Shown one piece after another: positions 31,376 to 40,292 of a stretch of 52,332 nt of DNA (positions are counted from its first letter, which is position 1; the number at the start of each line of letters is the position of its first letter). The DNA is from Actinomycetes bacterium (GTDB lineage Bacteria; Actinomycetota; Acidimicrobiia; Acidimicrobiales; RAAP-2). The notes beneath the pieces are model-generated. The model saw only the letters and a program-made list of their open reading frames with translations, searched no databases and was not told the DNA's origin. The DNA lies in contig JAJYEQ010000011.1 of the NCBI GenBank assembly GCA_021785695.1, positions 1 to 52,332 on the forward strand, written 5' to 3'. The position numbers and the translations under genes were made by a program.

Positions 31376-32704
31376 ATGGCCAGCACCCTGATCTTCGACG
31401 AGTACGAACTCACCATGTCGCAGTCGTTCTGGCGCGCGGGCCGCACCGGGGAGGTGGCCTTCGAGCTCGTCCTGCGATCGCTGCCCCGCCACTACGGCTA
31501 CGCGGTGAGCGCCGGCCTGGCCGACGCTGTCGCGTTCGTCGCGCAGTTCGCCCTGGCGGGCCCCGACCTCGACGCCCTGCGCGCGGCGGGCCGCTTCGAT
31601 CCGGCCTTCCTCGACTACTGCGCGAGCATCCGCTTCACCGGCGACGTGGACGCCATCGCCGAGGGCACGCCCGTGGGCGCGGGTACCCCGCTCCTGCGCG
31701 TCACGGCACCACGGATCGAGGCGTCCTTGGTGGAAGGTGCCCTGCTGGCGATCGTCTCGCACCAGACCGCGGTGGCCACCCGGGCTCGCCGCATCGTCGA
31801 TGCGGCCGCCGGCCGCCCGGTCGCGGACTTCTCCCTGCGCCGGCTGCCCGGGGTGGGATCGGCGCGCGCCACGGCCCGGGCGGCCTGGATCGGCGGCGTC
31901 TCGGCGACGGCCACGACCAGCGCCGGCATCGATCTCGCCATCGCCACCACCGGGACGATGGCGCACCACTACGTCCTGGCCCACGGACCCGCCGGCGAGC
32001 AGCAGGCGTTCACCGAGTTCCTCCGCGAGTTCCCCCAGCGCGCCGTGCTGCTGGTCGACACCTACGACCCGTCGGTCGGGGTGGCCCACGCGATCGCGGC
32101 CAGCCGGGCCACGGGCGTCGCCCTGCAGGGCGTCCGCCTCGACTCGGGTGACCTGGACGCCGAGTCGCGCCGCGCGCGCGGGCTGCTGGATCGCGCGGGC
32201 ATGACCCAGACCCAGATCGTGGCCACCAACGACCTCACCGAGGACCGCGTGGCCGCCCTGGTGGCCGCGGGCGCCCCCATCGACGCCTTCGGCGTGGGCA
32301 CCGCCCTGGCCACCAGCGCGGCCGTCCCGGCCCTGTCGGCGGTCTACAAGCTGGTCGCGCAGCGAACCGCGGCGGGCTGGGAGCCCGTGATGAAGCACTC
32401 GGCCGGCAAGGCGTCCGCCCCCGGACGGCACCAGGTCTTCCGCCAGGACGCCGGGAGCGACGTCTTGGCTCTCGAGGGCGAGGACCTGGCGGGTCGCGCC
32501 CTGCTCGAGCCCGTCGTGCGCGCCGGCCAGGTGCTGGCCGGGCAGCCCAGCCTGGACGCCGTGCGGGACCACTGCGCCGCGGCGGTGGCCCAGCTACCCG
32601 ACGAGGTGCGCCGGCCCCGGGCGACCCGCGCGCTCAGCGTTCGCCCGAGCCCACAGCTCGTGGCCCTCACGCGCGCCCTGCGCCGCGCCGCGCGGTCCGC
32701 TTAG
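31376..32704 (+). CDS. pncB: Nicotinate phosphoribosyltransferase
   Basis: A 442-aa enzyme making nicotinate mononucleotide from nicotinate, ATP and PRPP in NAD salvage. Family segments: TMSQSFWRAGRTGEVAFELV near the start, FSLRRLPGV, the IATTGTMAHHYV loop with the active-site His region, GVRLDSGDL (about residue 260), FGVGTALATS, and the C-terminal KHSAGKASAPGRHQVFR. The ATG at 31376 lacks an SD. The stop overlaps the stop of the convergent DsrE-like gene. Confidence 0.9.
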   Translation: MASTLIFDEYELTMSQSFWRAGRTGEVAFELVLRSLPRHYGYAVSAGLADAVAFVAQFALAGPDLDALRAAGRFDPAFLDYCASIRFTGDVDAIAEGTPVGAGTPLLRVTAPRIEASLVEGALLAIVSHQTAVATRARRIVDAAAGRPVADFSLRRLPGVGSARATARAAWIGGVSATATTSAGIDLAIATTGTMAHHYVLAHGPAGEQQAFTEFLREFPQRAVLLVDTYDPSVGVAHAIAASRATGVALQGVRLDSGDLDAESRRARGLLDRAGMTQTQIVATNDLTEDRVAALVAAGAPIDAFGVGTALATSAAVPALSAVYKLVAQRTAAGWEPVMKHSAGKASAPGRHQVFRQDAGSDVLALEGEDLAGRALLEPVVRAGQVLAGQPSLDAVRDHCAAAVAQLPDEVRRPRATRALSVRPSPQLVALTRALRRAARSA

Positions 32705-33039
32705 AAACTCACGACGGTGTAGCCCTCGCGCGCGTAGGACTCGATCTCGGCCCCCGCGGCTAGCAGCTCGATGGGGCGGGCCCCGATCTGCTCGTTCAGC
32801 CCGTACTGCTCGACGTTGGCTTGGCAGGCCGTGGGGACGACCCCCACCCGACGCAGCGTGGCCAGATGCTCGTCGGCCTCGCCGCTCGCCGCGAAGCGCA
32901 CGCCCGGACCGAAGAAGATCAGGCGCACGTCGACGCCGCGATTCTCCTTCATGCGCCCAGCGAGCACCAGTCCCGGAATCGCCCGAGCCGGGTCATCGCT
33001 CAAGATGACGAAGGCTACTTTGGCTGCCTGGTCCTCCAT
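32701..33039 (-). CDS. DsrE-family protein (second copy)
   Basis: A 112-aa DsrE-like protein: KVAFVILSDDPARAIPGLVLA, VDVRLIFFGPGVRFAA, then a single Cys in GVVPTACQANVEQYG (about residue 72), the sulfur-carrier position. It differs from the ars-linked copy (24850-25206) and has AAAGGTGGAG before the ATG. It probably works in sulfur transfer or peroxiredoxin-like functions; no partner genes are adjacent. Confidence 0.75.
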   Translation of the reverse strand: MEDQAAKVAFVILSDDPARAIPGLVLAGRMKENRGVDVRLIFFGPGVRFAASGEADEHLATLRRVGVVPTACQANVEQYGLNEQIGARPIELLAAGAEIESYAREGYTVVSF

Positions 33040-33194
33040 GTCTCCACCTTTCTGCGCCCGCGAGGGTCTCGCCGCGCGCGGTGGCGCCGGCCGGCCTCGC
33101 TCGGCCGCTCGGGCGTCACCCTACCGGCCCCGGTGCCGCGCCGTCGGGGACGCGCTCGATCACGTGATGTCCCCCGCGCATCGCCCCGCGTGGC

Positions 33195-34901
33195 TCAGGC
33201 TGCTGGGCCCCCGTGCCAGCGCCGCATCTCGGCACTGAAGGGGTCCAGACCGAGCGGTCCGAGCGCCAGGGAGTAGGCGTGGAACGCCGGCAGCGAGAAC
33301 TGCGCCCCGAGGCGCTCGCGGGCCTCGGCGCGCGCCGCCAGCCAGGCACGCTCGCCCACCTTGTAGCTGATCGCCTGGCCCGGGATCGCCAGGTAGCGGT
33401 CGATCTCGGACTCGGCGAAGGCCCGGCTCTCCATGGCGCGCTCGACCAGCGTCGCCACCGCCCAGTCGGGCTGCCACACCTGGCCCCCGATGTCGCCGAA
33501 GTCACCCAGCGCGCCGAAGTCGCGCGGCGCCGGCAGCCCCAGGTGCAGTCCGATGTCGACGACCACGCGGGCGGCCCGCAGCGCCTGGCCCTGGAGGTAG
33601 CCCAGCTCGTAGCCCGGCGAGTCGAAGGCGCCCAGCTCATCCATGAGCCGCTCGGCGTAGAGGGCCCAGCCCTCGGCCCACCCGCTCGAGGTCGCCAGCA
33701 GCCGCTGGAACCGGCTCAGCCGGTCGCGGTTGGCCACGACGGTCCCCAACTGGAGGTGATGGCCCGGGACGCTCTCGTGGTACCAGGTCGACACCTGGCG
33801 CCACCACGCGAACGAGGTCTGGCCCAGCGTCGGGAACCAGGTCGTGCCCGGCCGCGTGAGGTCCTCGCTGGGGCTGATGTAGTAGGGCGCGGCCGCCGAA
33901 CCCTCGGGGGCCAGGCGCACGTCGCAGAAGCGGATCCTCGGATCGATGGCGAAGTGCTCACCGTCGACGCGCTCGACCGCGGCATCGGTGAACGCGCGCA
34001 GCCGGCGCAGCAGCTCGTCGGTCCCCTCGATGCGGTACTGCGGATCGCGGTCCAGGACCTCGGCGACCTGGTCGAGACGCTGGGCGTCGGGCGCCACCGC
34101 GTGCGCCACCTGCCACATGCGCTCGTTGAGCCGCTGGAGTTCCTCCCATCCCCACGCGTAGGTCTCGTCAAGGTCGAGGTCGGCGCCGGTGTAGTAGCGC
34201 ACCCAGCGCTCGTAGCGCTCGCGCCCCACCCGGTCGGACTCGGCGGCGTGGGGGGCGTAGACGTCGCGCAACCACGTCGCGGTCTCCTCGTAGGCGTCCT
34301 GAGCCGAGCGCACCGCCTCGTCGAGGGCATTGGCGTCGCCGCTGGCCGGCCGGACGCCGGCGGCGAAGTCCGCCCAGCCCTGGTGGGCCATGGCGAGCGC
34401 CTGCTCGACGACGCCCTCGACGTGGCGCCGGGCCACGACGTCCCCGCGGTCCTTGGCCTCGGCCAGCGCCGCGCGCCAGCTGGCCAGGGAGCCCACCACA
34501 GCATCGAGGCGGCGCGCGATCACCGCCACGTCGTGGGCGGAGCTCGCGGGCATGAGCTCGAACACCTGGCGGATGTTCATCACCGGAGAGTCGATGACGC
34601 CGAAGCTGCGCGCCTGCTCGCGCGCCTCGACGATGGCGCCCTCGGCTTCGAGGCGCTCGCCCAGGGCCAGGCCGGCGATGCGATCGATCTCGTCGCCGGC
34701 CGCGACCGCGTCCAGGGCCCGCCGCGTCCGGGCGATCAGCTGGGCCAGCCGCTCGTGAGCGGCCGGCGAGTAGTCGTCGAGCTCGTCCTCGTGTCCCGCG
34801 GCGCCGACGAAGGTGGTCATGACCGGGCTCAAGTCCAGGTACTCGCGCACGAAGCCGTCGGCCAGTGCGAACATCTCGGATCGCGCTACGGCATCCTCCA
34901 C
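33195..34901 (-). CDS. DUF885 family metallopeptidase-like protein
   Basis: A 568-aa helical protein of the DUF885 family (M3/gluzincin-like). The zinc site is HESVPGHHLQ (HExxxGHH, about residue 374), and the downstream Glu is in SGWAEGWALYAERLMDELG (about 410). The N-terminal domain is all-helical. No signal peptide is visible, so it is cytoplasmic. The GTG at 34901 is preceded by GGAGAGGGG. Likely a carboxy- or oligopeptidase; substrate unknown. Confidence 0.85.
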   Translation of the reverse strand: MEDAVARSEMFALADGFVREYLDLSPVMTTFVGAAGHEDELDDYSPAAHERLAQLIARTRRALDAVAAGDEIDRIAGLALGERLEAEGAIVEAREQARSFGVIDSPVMNIRQVFELMPASSAHDVAVIARRLDAVVGSLASWRAALAEAKDRGDVVARRHVEGVVEQALAMAHQGWADFAAGVRPASGDANALDEAVRSAQDAYEETATWLRDVYAPHAAESDRVGRERYERWVRYYTGADLDLDETYAWGWEELQRLNERMWQVAHAVAPDAQRLDQVAEVLDRDPQYRIEGTDELLRRLRAFTDAAVERVDGEHFAIDPRIRFCDVRLAPEGSAAAPYYISPSEDLTRPGTTWFPTLGQTSFAWWRQVSTWYHESVPGHHLQLGTVVANRDRLSRFQRLLATSSGWAEGWALYAERLMDELGAFDSPGYELGYLQGQALRAARVVVDIGLHLGLPAPRDFGALGDFGDIGGQVWQPDWAVATLVERAMESRAFAESEIDRYLAIPGQAISYKVGERAWLAARAEARERLGAQFSLPAFHAYSLALGPLGLDPFSAEMRRWHGGPAA

Positions 34902-35000
34902 GGTGATCCCCTCTCCTGGTGGCCGACGGGTTCGGTGTCGGCACGACTCAGATCAGTCTGGCACCAGATCCGGCTCGCCCGGACCCGCGCTCCCGCCGGG

Positions 35001-36029
35001 TCAGCCGGCCAGCCAGGCGTCCTCGGACGCGTAGTCGAGCAGCGGCGCGAAGAACGGGTCGCCCGGAGCGGGCAGCCAGGCAGATCCGTCGGGCTGGCGC
35101 GCCGTGGCGACCAGCCAGTCCAGCTCCTCGGGGATCGTCGTGGCGTAGTCGCCCGCGGGCTGGTAGCCCAGGGCGCGGGCGGCTTGGGTGTCGAGCCTCA
35201 CGGGCGGGTCGCGGTCCCAGGGCGTGCGCCCCACCGCGGACGTGTCGGCGACGGGAACGTCGATAACTCGCCAGGCGTGCCCCAGCGCGGCGGCGACCGC
35301 CTGCGCGATCTGGGCCACGGTGGGGCAGTCGGGGTCCGCCACGTTGAGGATGCGCGCCGCGGGGACGCCGGCCACGGTCTCGATCAGCGCGGCCACGTTG
35401 GCGGCGGCTGAGGGGTGGTCGGCACCCCGTCCCCCGCCCCGCAGGAGCACCACGTCGCGCCCGTCGAGCACGCGGCGCACGAAGATCCACTCGCGGGGTT
35501 GGCGCGACCACGCCCCGTGCACCTTGGAGGGCCGCAGCACCGAGACCGGCGCGCCGCCAGCCAGCAGGACCTCCTCAGCGGCGACCTTCGCGCCGCCGTA
35601 GGAGGCTCCGGCGCCGAGGGCGCGGGCGTCGGGACGCAAGGTGGCCTGCGTCTCGTGGATCGGCCCGGCGAAGCGCGGGGGCTCGGCGGAGTTCGCGTGG
35701 CGCCCCGCGTCGTCAACGTAGACGGCCTTGGACGAGATCATCACGACGCTCGCGACGTCTCTCACCAGGGGCGCCACGGCGCGGGCGTGGGCCGCGTCGT
35801 AGCAGGCTGCATCCACCAGCAGGTCGGCTCCCGCGCCGAGCACGGCCGCCAGGTGGCGGGCATCGCCGCGCTCGCCCACGACGTGGCGCACACCCGCCAC
35901 CGCCAGCGGTGGGGGCACGCGCGCGGGGTCGCGGCTGGTCACCGTGACGTCCCACCCTCGAGCGCGCAGCCGCAGCGCGGTGGCCACGCCGATGGCACCG
36001 GTGCCACCCAGGATCAGGGCCCGAGGCAT
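35001..36029 (-). CDS. NAD-dependent epimerase/dehydratase (extended SDR)
   Basis: A 342-aa Rossmann protein: ALILGGTGAIGVATAL (GxxGxxG, residues 4-19), active-site SYGGAK (YxxxK), SVLRPSKVHG, and a C-terminal domain with LNVADPDCPTVAQIAQAV. It belongs to the extended SDR family related to nucleotide-sugar epimerases and the chloroplast RNA-binding (CSP41) group. Substrate unknown. Confidence 0.85.
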   Translation of the reverse strand: MPRALILGGTGAIGVATALRLRARGWDVTVTSRDPARVPPPLAVAGVRHVVGERGDARHLAAVLGAGADLLVDAACYDAAHARAVAPLVRDVASVVMISSKAVYVDDAGRHANSAEPPRFAGPIHETQATLRPDARALGAGASYGGAKVAAEEVLLAGGAPVSVLRPSKVHGAWSRQPREWIFVRRVLDGRDVVLLRGGGRGADHPSAAANVAALIETVAGVPAARILNVADPDCPTVAQIAQAVAAALGHAWRVIDVPVADTSAVGRTPWDRDPPVRLDTQAARALGYQPAGDYATTIPEELDWLVATARQPDGSAWLPAPGDPFFAPLLDYASEDAWLAG

Positions 36030-36062
36030 CGGCTCACCGTAGCGGCGGCTTGGCGGGGCCGA

Positions 36063-37808
36063 TCAGTCGACCGACGACGCCACGACGGCCTCGGTGGCAC
36101 GGTGATCGAGCGTCGAGCCGGCCTCCTCGTGGATGAACCGCTGGCCGCGCAGGGCCGAGGCCAGCGCGGCCACCAGGCTCATGACGGCGGCGAAGGCCAG
36201 GATCAGGACCAGGCCGTGCTTGAAGGGACCGCCGATGATCTGGGGAAAGAAGGCCCGGCTGGTGATCGTGGCCGCATCGTGCGCGGGCAACTGGGCCAGC
36301 ACGTGGGGACCGAGCAGCGATGCCAGCGGGTTTAATCCGAGGAACGACGCGAACAGGTAGCCCAGGGGCGGCACGTGCGCCAGCGCCGCGGCGCTGGCGG
36401 CCGGGACGCCGTGGGCGATCAGGGCGTGGGACATCGTGCGGGGCACCTCGGCGTTCAGCCCCACGACCATCAGCGTGAAGAAGAGGCCCATCGACAGCGG
36501 CATGCCGGCGTTGCCGAACGTCACGCGCATGCCCGAGGCCGCTCCCCGCTCGCGCGCCGGCACGGCGTTCATGATCGAGGCGGTGTTAGGTGCGGCGAAC
36601 AGCCCCATCGCCACGCCGCTCAGACCCATCACGACAGCGAAGGGCGCGTAGGCGAAGTTCGGCGGGAAGGCCATCATGACCAGGTAGCTGGCGGCCGACA
36701 GCACCATGCCCGCCGTGGTGAAGGGACGGGGGCCGAACCGGTCCGAGAGGCGCCCCGAGATGGGCCCGGCGGCCACGAAGCCGAGCGTCCAGGGCAGCAT
36801 GTAGAGGCCGGACCACAGCGGCGTGCGCGCGAAGTCGTAGCCGTGCTGGGGCAGCCAGATGCCCTGGAACCAAATGATCAGCATGAACTGCATCCCGCCC
36901 CGGCCGACCGCGCCCAGGAACTGGGCGATGTTGCCGGCGCTGAAGGCCCGGACGCGGAACAGCGACATGCGGAACATGGGCTCGGCCACGTGCCGCTCGA
37001 TGAAGACGAAGGCCACCAGCAGCACCAGGCCGGCGCCGATCATCCACAGGACGAACGGGCTGGACCAGCCCGTTAGCGAGGTCCCGTAGGGCTTGATGCC
37101 GTAGGTCACGCCGACCAGGACCATGGCCAGCCCGGCCGCGAAGCTCAAGTTGCCCAGCCAGTCGATGCGCGCCCGCACGTGCACCCCGATCTCCTTGAGC
37201 TTGAGGTAGGCCCACACGGTGCCCAGCACGCCGAAGGGGACGTTGGCCAGGAACACCCAGCGCCAGCCGACCTGCGAGAGCAGGCCACCGGCCACGATGC
37301 CGAAGAACCCCCCGAAGATCGCCGCCACCATGTTGATCCCCAGCGCCAGCCCGAGCTCGTCGGAGGGGAAGGCGTCGGTGATGATGGCCGCCGAGTTGGC
37401 GAGCAGGAACGTGCCCCCCACCGCCTGGACCATCCGCAAGATCACCAGGGACAGGGCGCCGGCCGTCCCGTGGCCCCACACCAGCGAGAGGGCGATGGAC
37501 CCCGCGGTGAACCACGCGAAGCCCAGGTTGTAGGTCCGCACCCGGCCGAAGATGTCGCCGATGCGCCCCACCGTCACCACGAGCGCCGCGGTGACCAGCA
37601 TGTAGCCCATCATGATCCACAGCAGGTACGGGAAGTTCGCCGGTTCCAGCGGGTCGAGATGGATGCCGCGGAAGATGACCGGCAGCGCGATGATGAGGCT
37701 CGTCGTGTTCATCGAGGCCAGCAGCACGCCGATCGTGGTGTTGGACAGGACCACCCACTTGTAGCGGCGCCCGACCACGCCCTCGGGGTCCCGCGAGCGG
37801 CCGCTCAC
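36063..37808 (-). CDS. DHA2-type MFS exporter (EmrB/QacA-like)
   Basis: A 581-aa carrier with about 14 helices. It shows motif A VGRIGDIFGRVRTYNLG, motif C-type GGGLLSQVGWRWVFLANVPFG and SGRLSDRFGPRPF in the second half, the pattern of multidrug antiporters. The GTG start overlaps the marR stop (GTGA), so regulator and pump form one operon. A MarR-type palindrome lies upstream. Substrate unknown; a lipophilic toxin is likely. Confidence 0.9.
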   Translation of the reverse strand: MSGRSRDPEGVVGRRYKWVVLSNTTIGVLLASMNTTSLIIALPVIFRGIHLDPLEPANFPYLLWIMMGYMLVTAALVVTVGRIGDIFGRVRTYNLGFAWFTAGSIALSLVWGHGTAGALSLVILRMVQAVGGTFLLANSAAIITDAFPSDELGLALGINMVAAIFGGFFGIVAGGLLSQVGWRWVFLANVPFGVLGTVWAYLKLKEIGVHVRARIDWLGNLSFAAGLAMVLVGVTYGIKPYGTSLTGWSSPFVLWMIGAGLVLLVAFVFIERHVAEPMFRMSLFRVRAFSAGNIAQFLGAVGRGGMQFMLIIWFQGIWLPQHGYDFARTPLWSGLYMLPWTLGFVAAGPISGRLSDRFGPRPFTTAGMVLSAASYLVMMAFPPNFAYAPFAVVMGLSGVAMGLFAAPNTASIMNAVPARERGAASGMRVTFGNAGMPLSMGLFFTLMVVGLNAEVPRTMSHALIAHGVPAASAAALAHVPPLGYLFASFLGLNPLASLLGPHVLAQLPAHDAATITSRAFFPQIIGGPFKHGLVLILAFAAVMSLVAALASALRGQRFIHEEAGSTLDHRATEAVVASSVD

Positions 37809-38314
37809 CCGGAGACCTCGCCGGTCTCCCCCGCGGCGTCCTCCCCGAGGATCGCCGAGGCCAGCACCTCGAGCCCTCCGGCCACCAGGTCACGCTCCGG
37901 GGGCGACAGTGCGGCCAGCCGCGACGCCAGCCAGGCGTTGCCTCGCGCCCGCTGGGCCGTCACGACCGCACGCCCGCGCTCGGTCGCGCGCAAGATCACG
38001 CCGCGACCGTCGCGGGGGTTGCGCTCGCGAATCAGCAGTCCCGCCTCCTCCAGGCAGTCCGCGATCCGCGACGCCGCCGGCGAGGGCTGGTGCTCGCTGG
38101 CGGCGAGCCCGCCGATGGAGAGCGCGCCGTGATCGACGACCGAGGCCAGGGCCGCGTACTGCGTGATGCTCAGTCCCGACCGGTCACGCCGGCGCAGCTG
38201 GCGGGTCAGGCGCACGGTCGTCACGCGCAGCTGGTCGGCCAGTGCGCCCACGGCATCGGGGGTGACCTCCGGTACGTGGTCCCCGGACGCGGACCTGGTC
38301 ACTGTGGGACCCAT
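37805..38314 (-). CDS. MarR-family regulator
   Basis: A 169-aa winged-helix regulator: LSITQYAALASVVDHGALSIGGLAASE (HTH, about residues 48-74), PSPAASRIADCLEEAGLL (recognition helix) and the wing RERNPRDGRGVILRATERG (about 95-113). It controls the coupled DHA2 exporter, and probably itself, through the ATAAC-AAT-GTTAT palindrome 28 bp upstream. The ATG at 38314 is preceded by a G-rich stretch. Confidence 0.9.
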   Translation of the reverse strand: MGPTVTRSASGDHVPEVTPDAVGALADQLRVTTVRLTRQLRRRDRSGLSITQYAALASVVDHGALSIGGLAASEHQPSPAASRIADCLEEAGLLIRERNPRDGRGVILRATERGRAVVTAQRARGNAWLASRLAALSPPERDLVAGGLEVLASAILGEDAAGETGEVSG

Positions 38315-38341
38315 GCGCCTCGCCCCCCGTGTGGTCGATTC

Positions 38342-38354
38342 ATAACAATGTTAT
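38342..38354. promoter_or_regulatory. MarR operator palindrome
   Basis: ATAAC-AAT-GTTAT, a perfect inverted repeat in an AT-rich spot between marR and the divergent MFS gene; it may control both directions. Confidence 0.6.
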
Positions 38355-38461
38355 CTATCTGACCGCCGGAGAGTGGGCGAAATCACCGCATCGGGCCCGG
38401 GCTGCTCCACCACCGGGCGCGCGTCGCTGTGCGCGTGCGCGCCGTGGGTCAGGATGGCAAG

Positions 38462-39760
38462 GTGAGTCCTGCCCCCCGGGCGTCCGGCACCGCCGTGCCC
38501 GGCGCCCGTCGCCGCACGGTGCCGATCGTCCTGGCCGTCCGGGGCACGCGGGGACTGGCGTCGGGCTACTTCGCCGTGGTCCTGGGGATCGAGCTGCACC
38601 GCCGGGGCCTCTCGGGGCTCGACGTGAGCGGCGTCCTGGGAGCGGTCGTCGGTGGAGCGGCCTGGACGCTCCTGGCCGTCCGGCGCTACGCGGACCGCGT
38701 GGGTCGACGCCGGCTCTACGTGGCCGGGCACCTGGCCCAAGCCGCAGCGGGGCTGGCCCTGACGCTGGAGCCCGCGTGGTGGCTGATCGTCGTGGCCGGG
38801 CTGCTCGGCACCCTGTCGAGCGAGTCCAACGACTCGGGGCCCTTGGGTGCCCTCGAGCAGGTCATGCTGGCCTCGACGCTGGAGCACAGCGCGCGCCTGC
38901 GCGCCTTCGGCCGCTACGGCGCCGTCGGCGCGGCCGCCGGGGCCCTGGGCGCCCTGGGCGCGGGCTGGCTGGGGCTCCTGGGGTCGGGGGGAAACCAGGG
39001 CGTGGGCTACCTCCCGCTGGTGCCGCTCGGGCTCATCGGCGCGCTGATGGCCATGCGGCTGGGTCGCGAGGTCGAGCACGAGACCCTCTCGGCACCGGCA
39101 TCGCGTGCTGTGACACCGCAGGCTCCCGACGCGCGCACGCGCTCGGTGATCGAGCGCCTGTCCGCGCTCTTCGCCGTCGACGCCTTCGGCTCGGGCTTTA
39201 CCGTGCAGGCCTTCGTCGCCTACTGGATCGCCCGCCGTTTCGACGCCACCGCGCTCCAGATCGGCGTGATCTTCCTGGTGGTCGGGCTGCTCCAGACCTG
39301 GTCGATGGTCATGGCGAGCCGCCTCGGCGCGCGCTTCGGGCTGCTCAAGACGATGGTCTTCACGCACCTGCCCTCGAACGCCCTGCTCGCATCGCTGGCC
39401 TTCGCGCCGAACTTGGCGGTCGCCGCCGGGATCCTCTGGGCGCGCTCCACCCTCTCGCAGATGGATGTGCCCACGCGCAACGCCTACGTGATGGCGTTGG
39501 TCCCCCCCTCCGAGCGCACGCGAGCCGCAGCCACGACGGGACTGGCCCGACTGCTCGGCCGGCCCCTCGGCGCGCTGCTCACTGGAGTGTCCCAGCTGGT
39601 GAGCTTCGGCGCTCCCTTCGTGATCGCGGGGACCCTGAAGGCTGGGTACGATCTCGGGCTGTGGGCCTGGTTTCGCCACGTGCCGCTGCCTCACGCGCGA
39701 GATGCGGACCGTGATCCCGCACCGATCAAGGAGGCTACCGATGCAGTGGATGACCCGTGA
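38462..39760 (+). CDS. MFS transporter paired with ChrB-like protein
   Basis: A 432-aa carrier with about 12 helices; motif A is RYADRVGRRRLYVAG and a conserved acidic segment ESNDSGPLGALEQVML lies in the first half. It overlaps the ChrB-domain gene by 20 bp. MFS plus ChrB-domain pairs occur in several actinobacteria and proteobacteria in place of the classical ChrA-ChrB pair. Chromate or another oxyanion is a possible substrate (inference). The GTG at 38462 is preceded by AGGATGG. Confidence 0.8.
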   Translation: MSPAPRASGTAVPGARRRTVPIVLAVRGTRGLASGYFAVVLGIELHRRGLSGLDVSGVLGAVVGGAAWTLLAVRRYADRVGRRRLYVAGHLAQAAAGLALTLEPAWWLIVVAGLLGTLSSESNDSGPLGALEQVMLASTLEHSARLRAFGRYGAVGAAAGALGALGAGWLGLLGSGGNQGVGYLPLVPLGLIGALMAMRLGREVEHETLSAPASRAVTPQAPDARTRSVIERLSALFAVDAFGSGFTVQAFVAYWIARRFDATALQIGVIFLVVGLLQTWSMVMASRLGARFGLLKTMVFTHLPSNALLASLAFAPNLAVAAGILWARSTLSQMDVPTRNAYVMALVPPSERTRAAATTGLARLLGRPLGALLTGVSQLVSFGAPFVIAGTLKAGYDLGLWAWFRHVPLPHARDADRDPAPIKEATDAVDDP

Positions 39761-40181
39761 GCGCCCCAAGACTGACCGAATCGCCTGTCCCTGGCTCATC
39801 CGCCGCTTCATCGACCCCGAGGCCGAGATCCTCTTCGCCCCCGCCGGCGAGGTCCTGGAGCGGGCCGCGGCTCAGGGGGCGCGCACCTTCGACGCCCCCG
39901 GGGCAGAGTTCACCCACCGCGATGGCCGCTGCAGCTTCGAGGTGCTGATTGACGAGTTCGGGCTCGCCCAGGACGATCCCGCACTGGCCCGCCTGGCCCG
40001 CATCGTGCACGCCGCCGACATCGCCGACGATCGCGCCGCCGACCCGCTGGGCGCGGGGCTCGAGGCCATCGGCTCGGGTGGGCTCGACGTGGAGGACGAC
40101 GACCAGCGCCTGCTGGAGCGCGGCTCGTTTGTCTACGACGCCCTCTACGCCTGGTGCCGCCGCCACGGCGAGGACGGCTGA
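39741..40181 (+). CDS. ChrB-domain (chromate resistance) protein
   Basis: A 146-aa protein with the ChrB C-terminal signature DRIACPWLIRRFIDPEAEILF (residues 9-29), then GAEFTHRDGRCSFEVLI and ARIVHAADIADD. The N-terminal HTH half of full ChrB is absent, so this is the single-domain enzyme-like form. AAGGAGG sets the ATG. Cotranscribed with the MFS gene. Confidence 0.85.
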   Translation: MQWMTRERPKTDRIACPWLIRRFIDPEAEILFAPAGEVLERAAAQGARTFDAPGAEFTHRDGRCSFEVLIDEFGLAQDDPALARLARIVHAADIADDRAADPLGAGLEAIGSGGLDVEDDDQRLLERGSFVYDALYAWCRRHGEDG

Positions 40182-40292
40182 GCGGGGGACCCTCCGCCAC
40201 GATTCGCCCCAACCAGACGGAAGACCCGGCTCAGTTGGCAGTAGGGGTCGCGCCGGCCGACCTCCAGCTCGACGGCGGCGCGTGCGGCGGCG

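Noticed and set aside
38351..39811. 486-codon minus-strand frame
   Set aside because: Shadow of the MFS transporter; the translation is low-complexity without hydrophobic or domain patterns.
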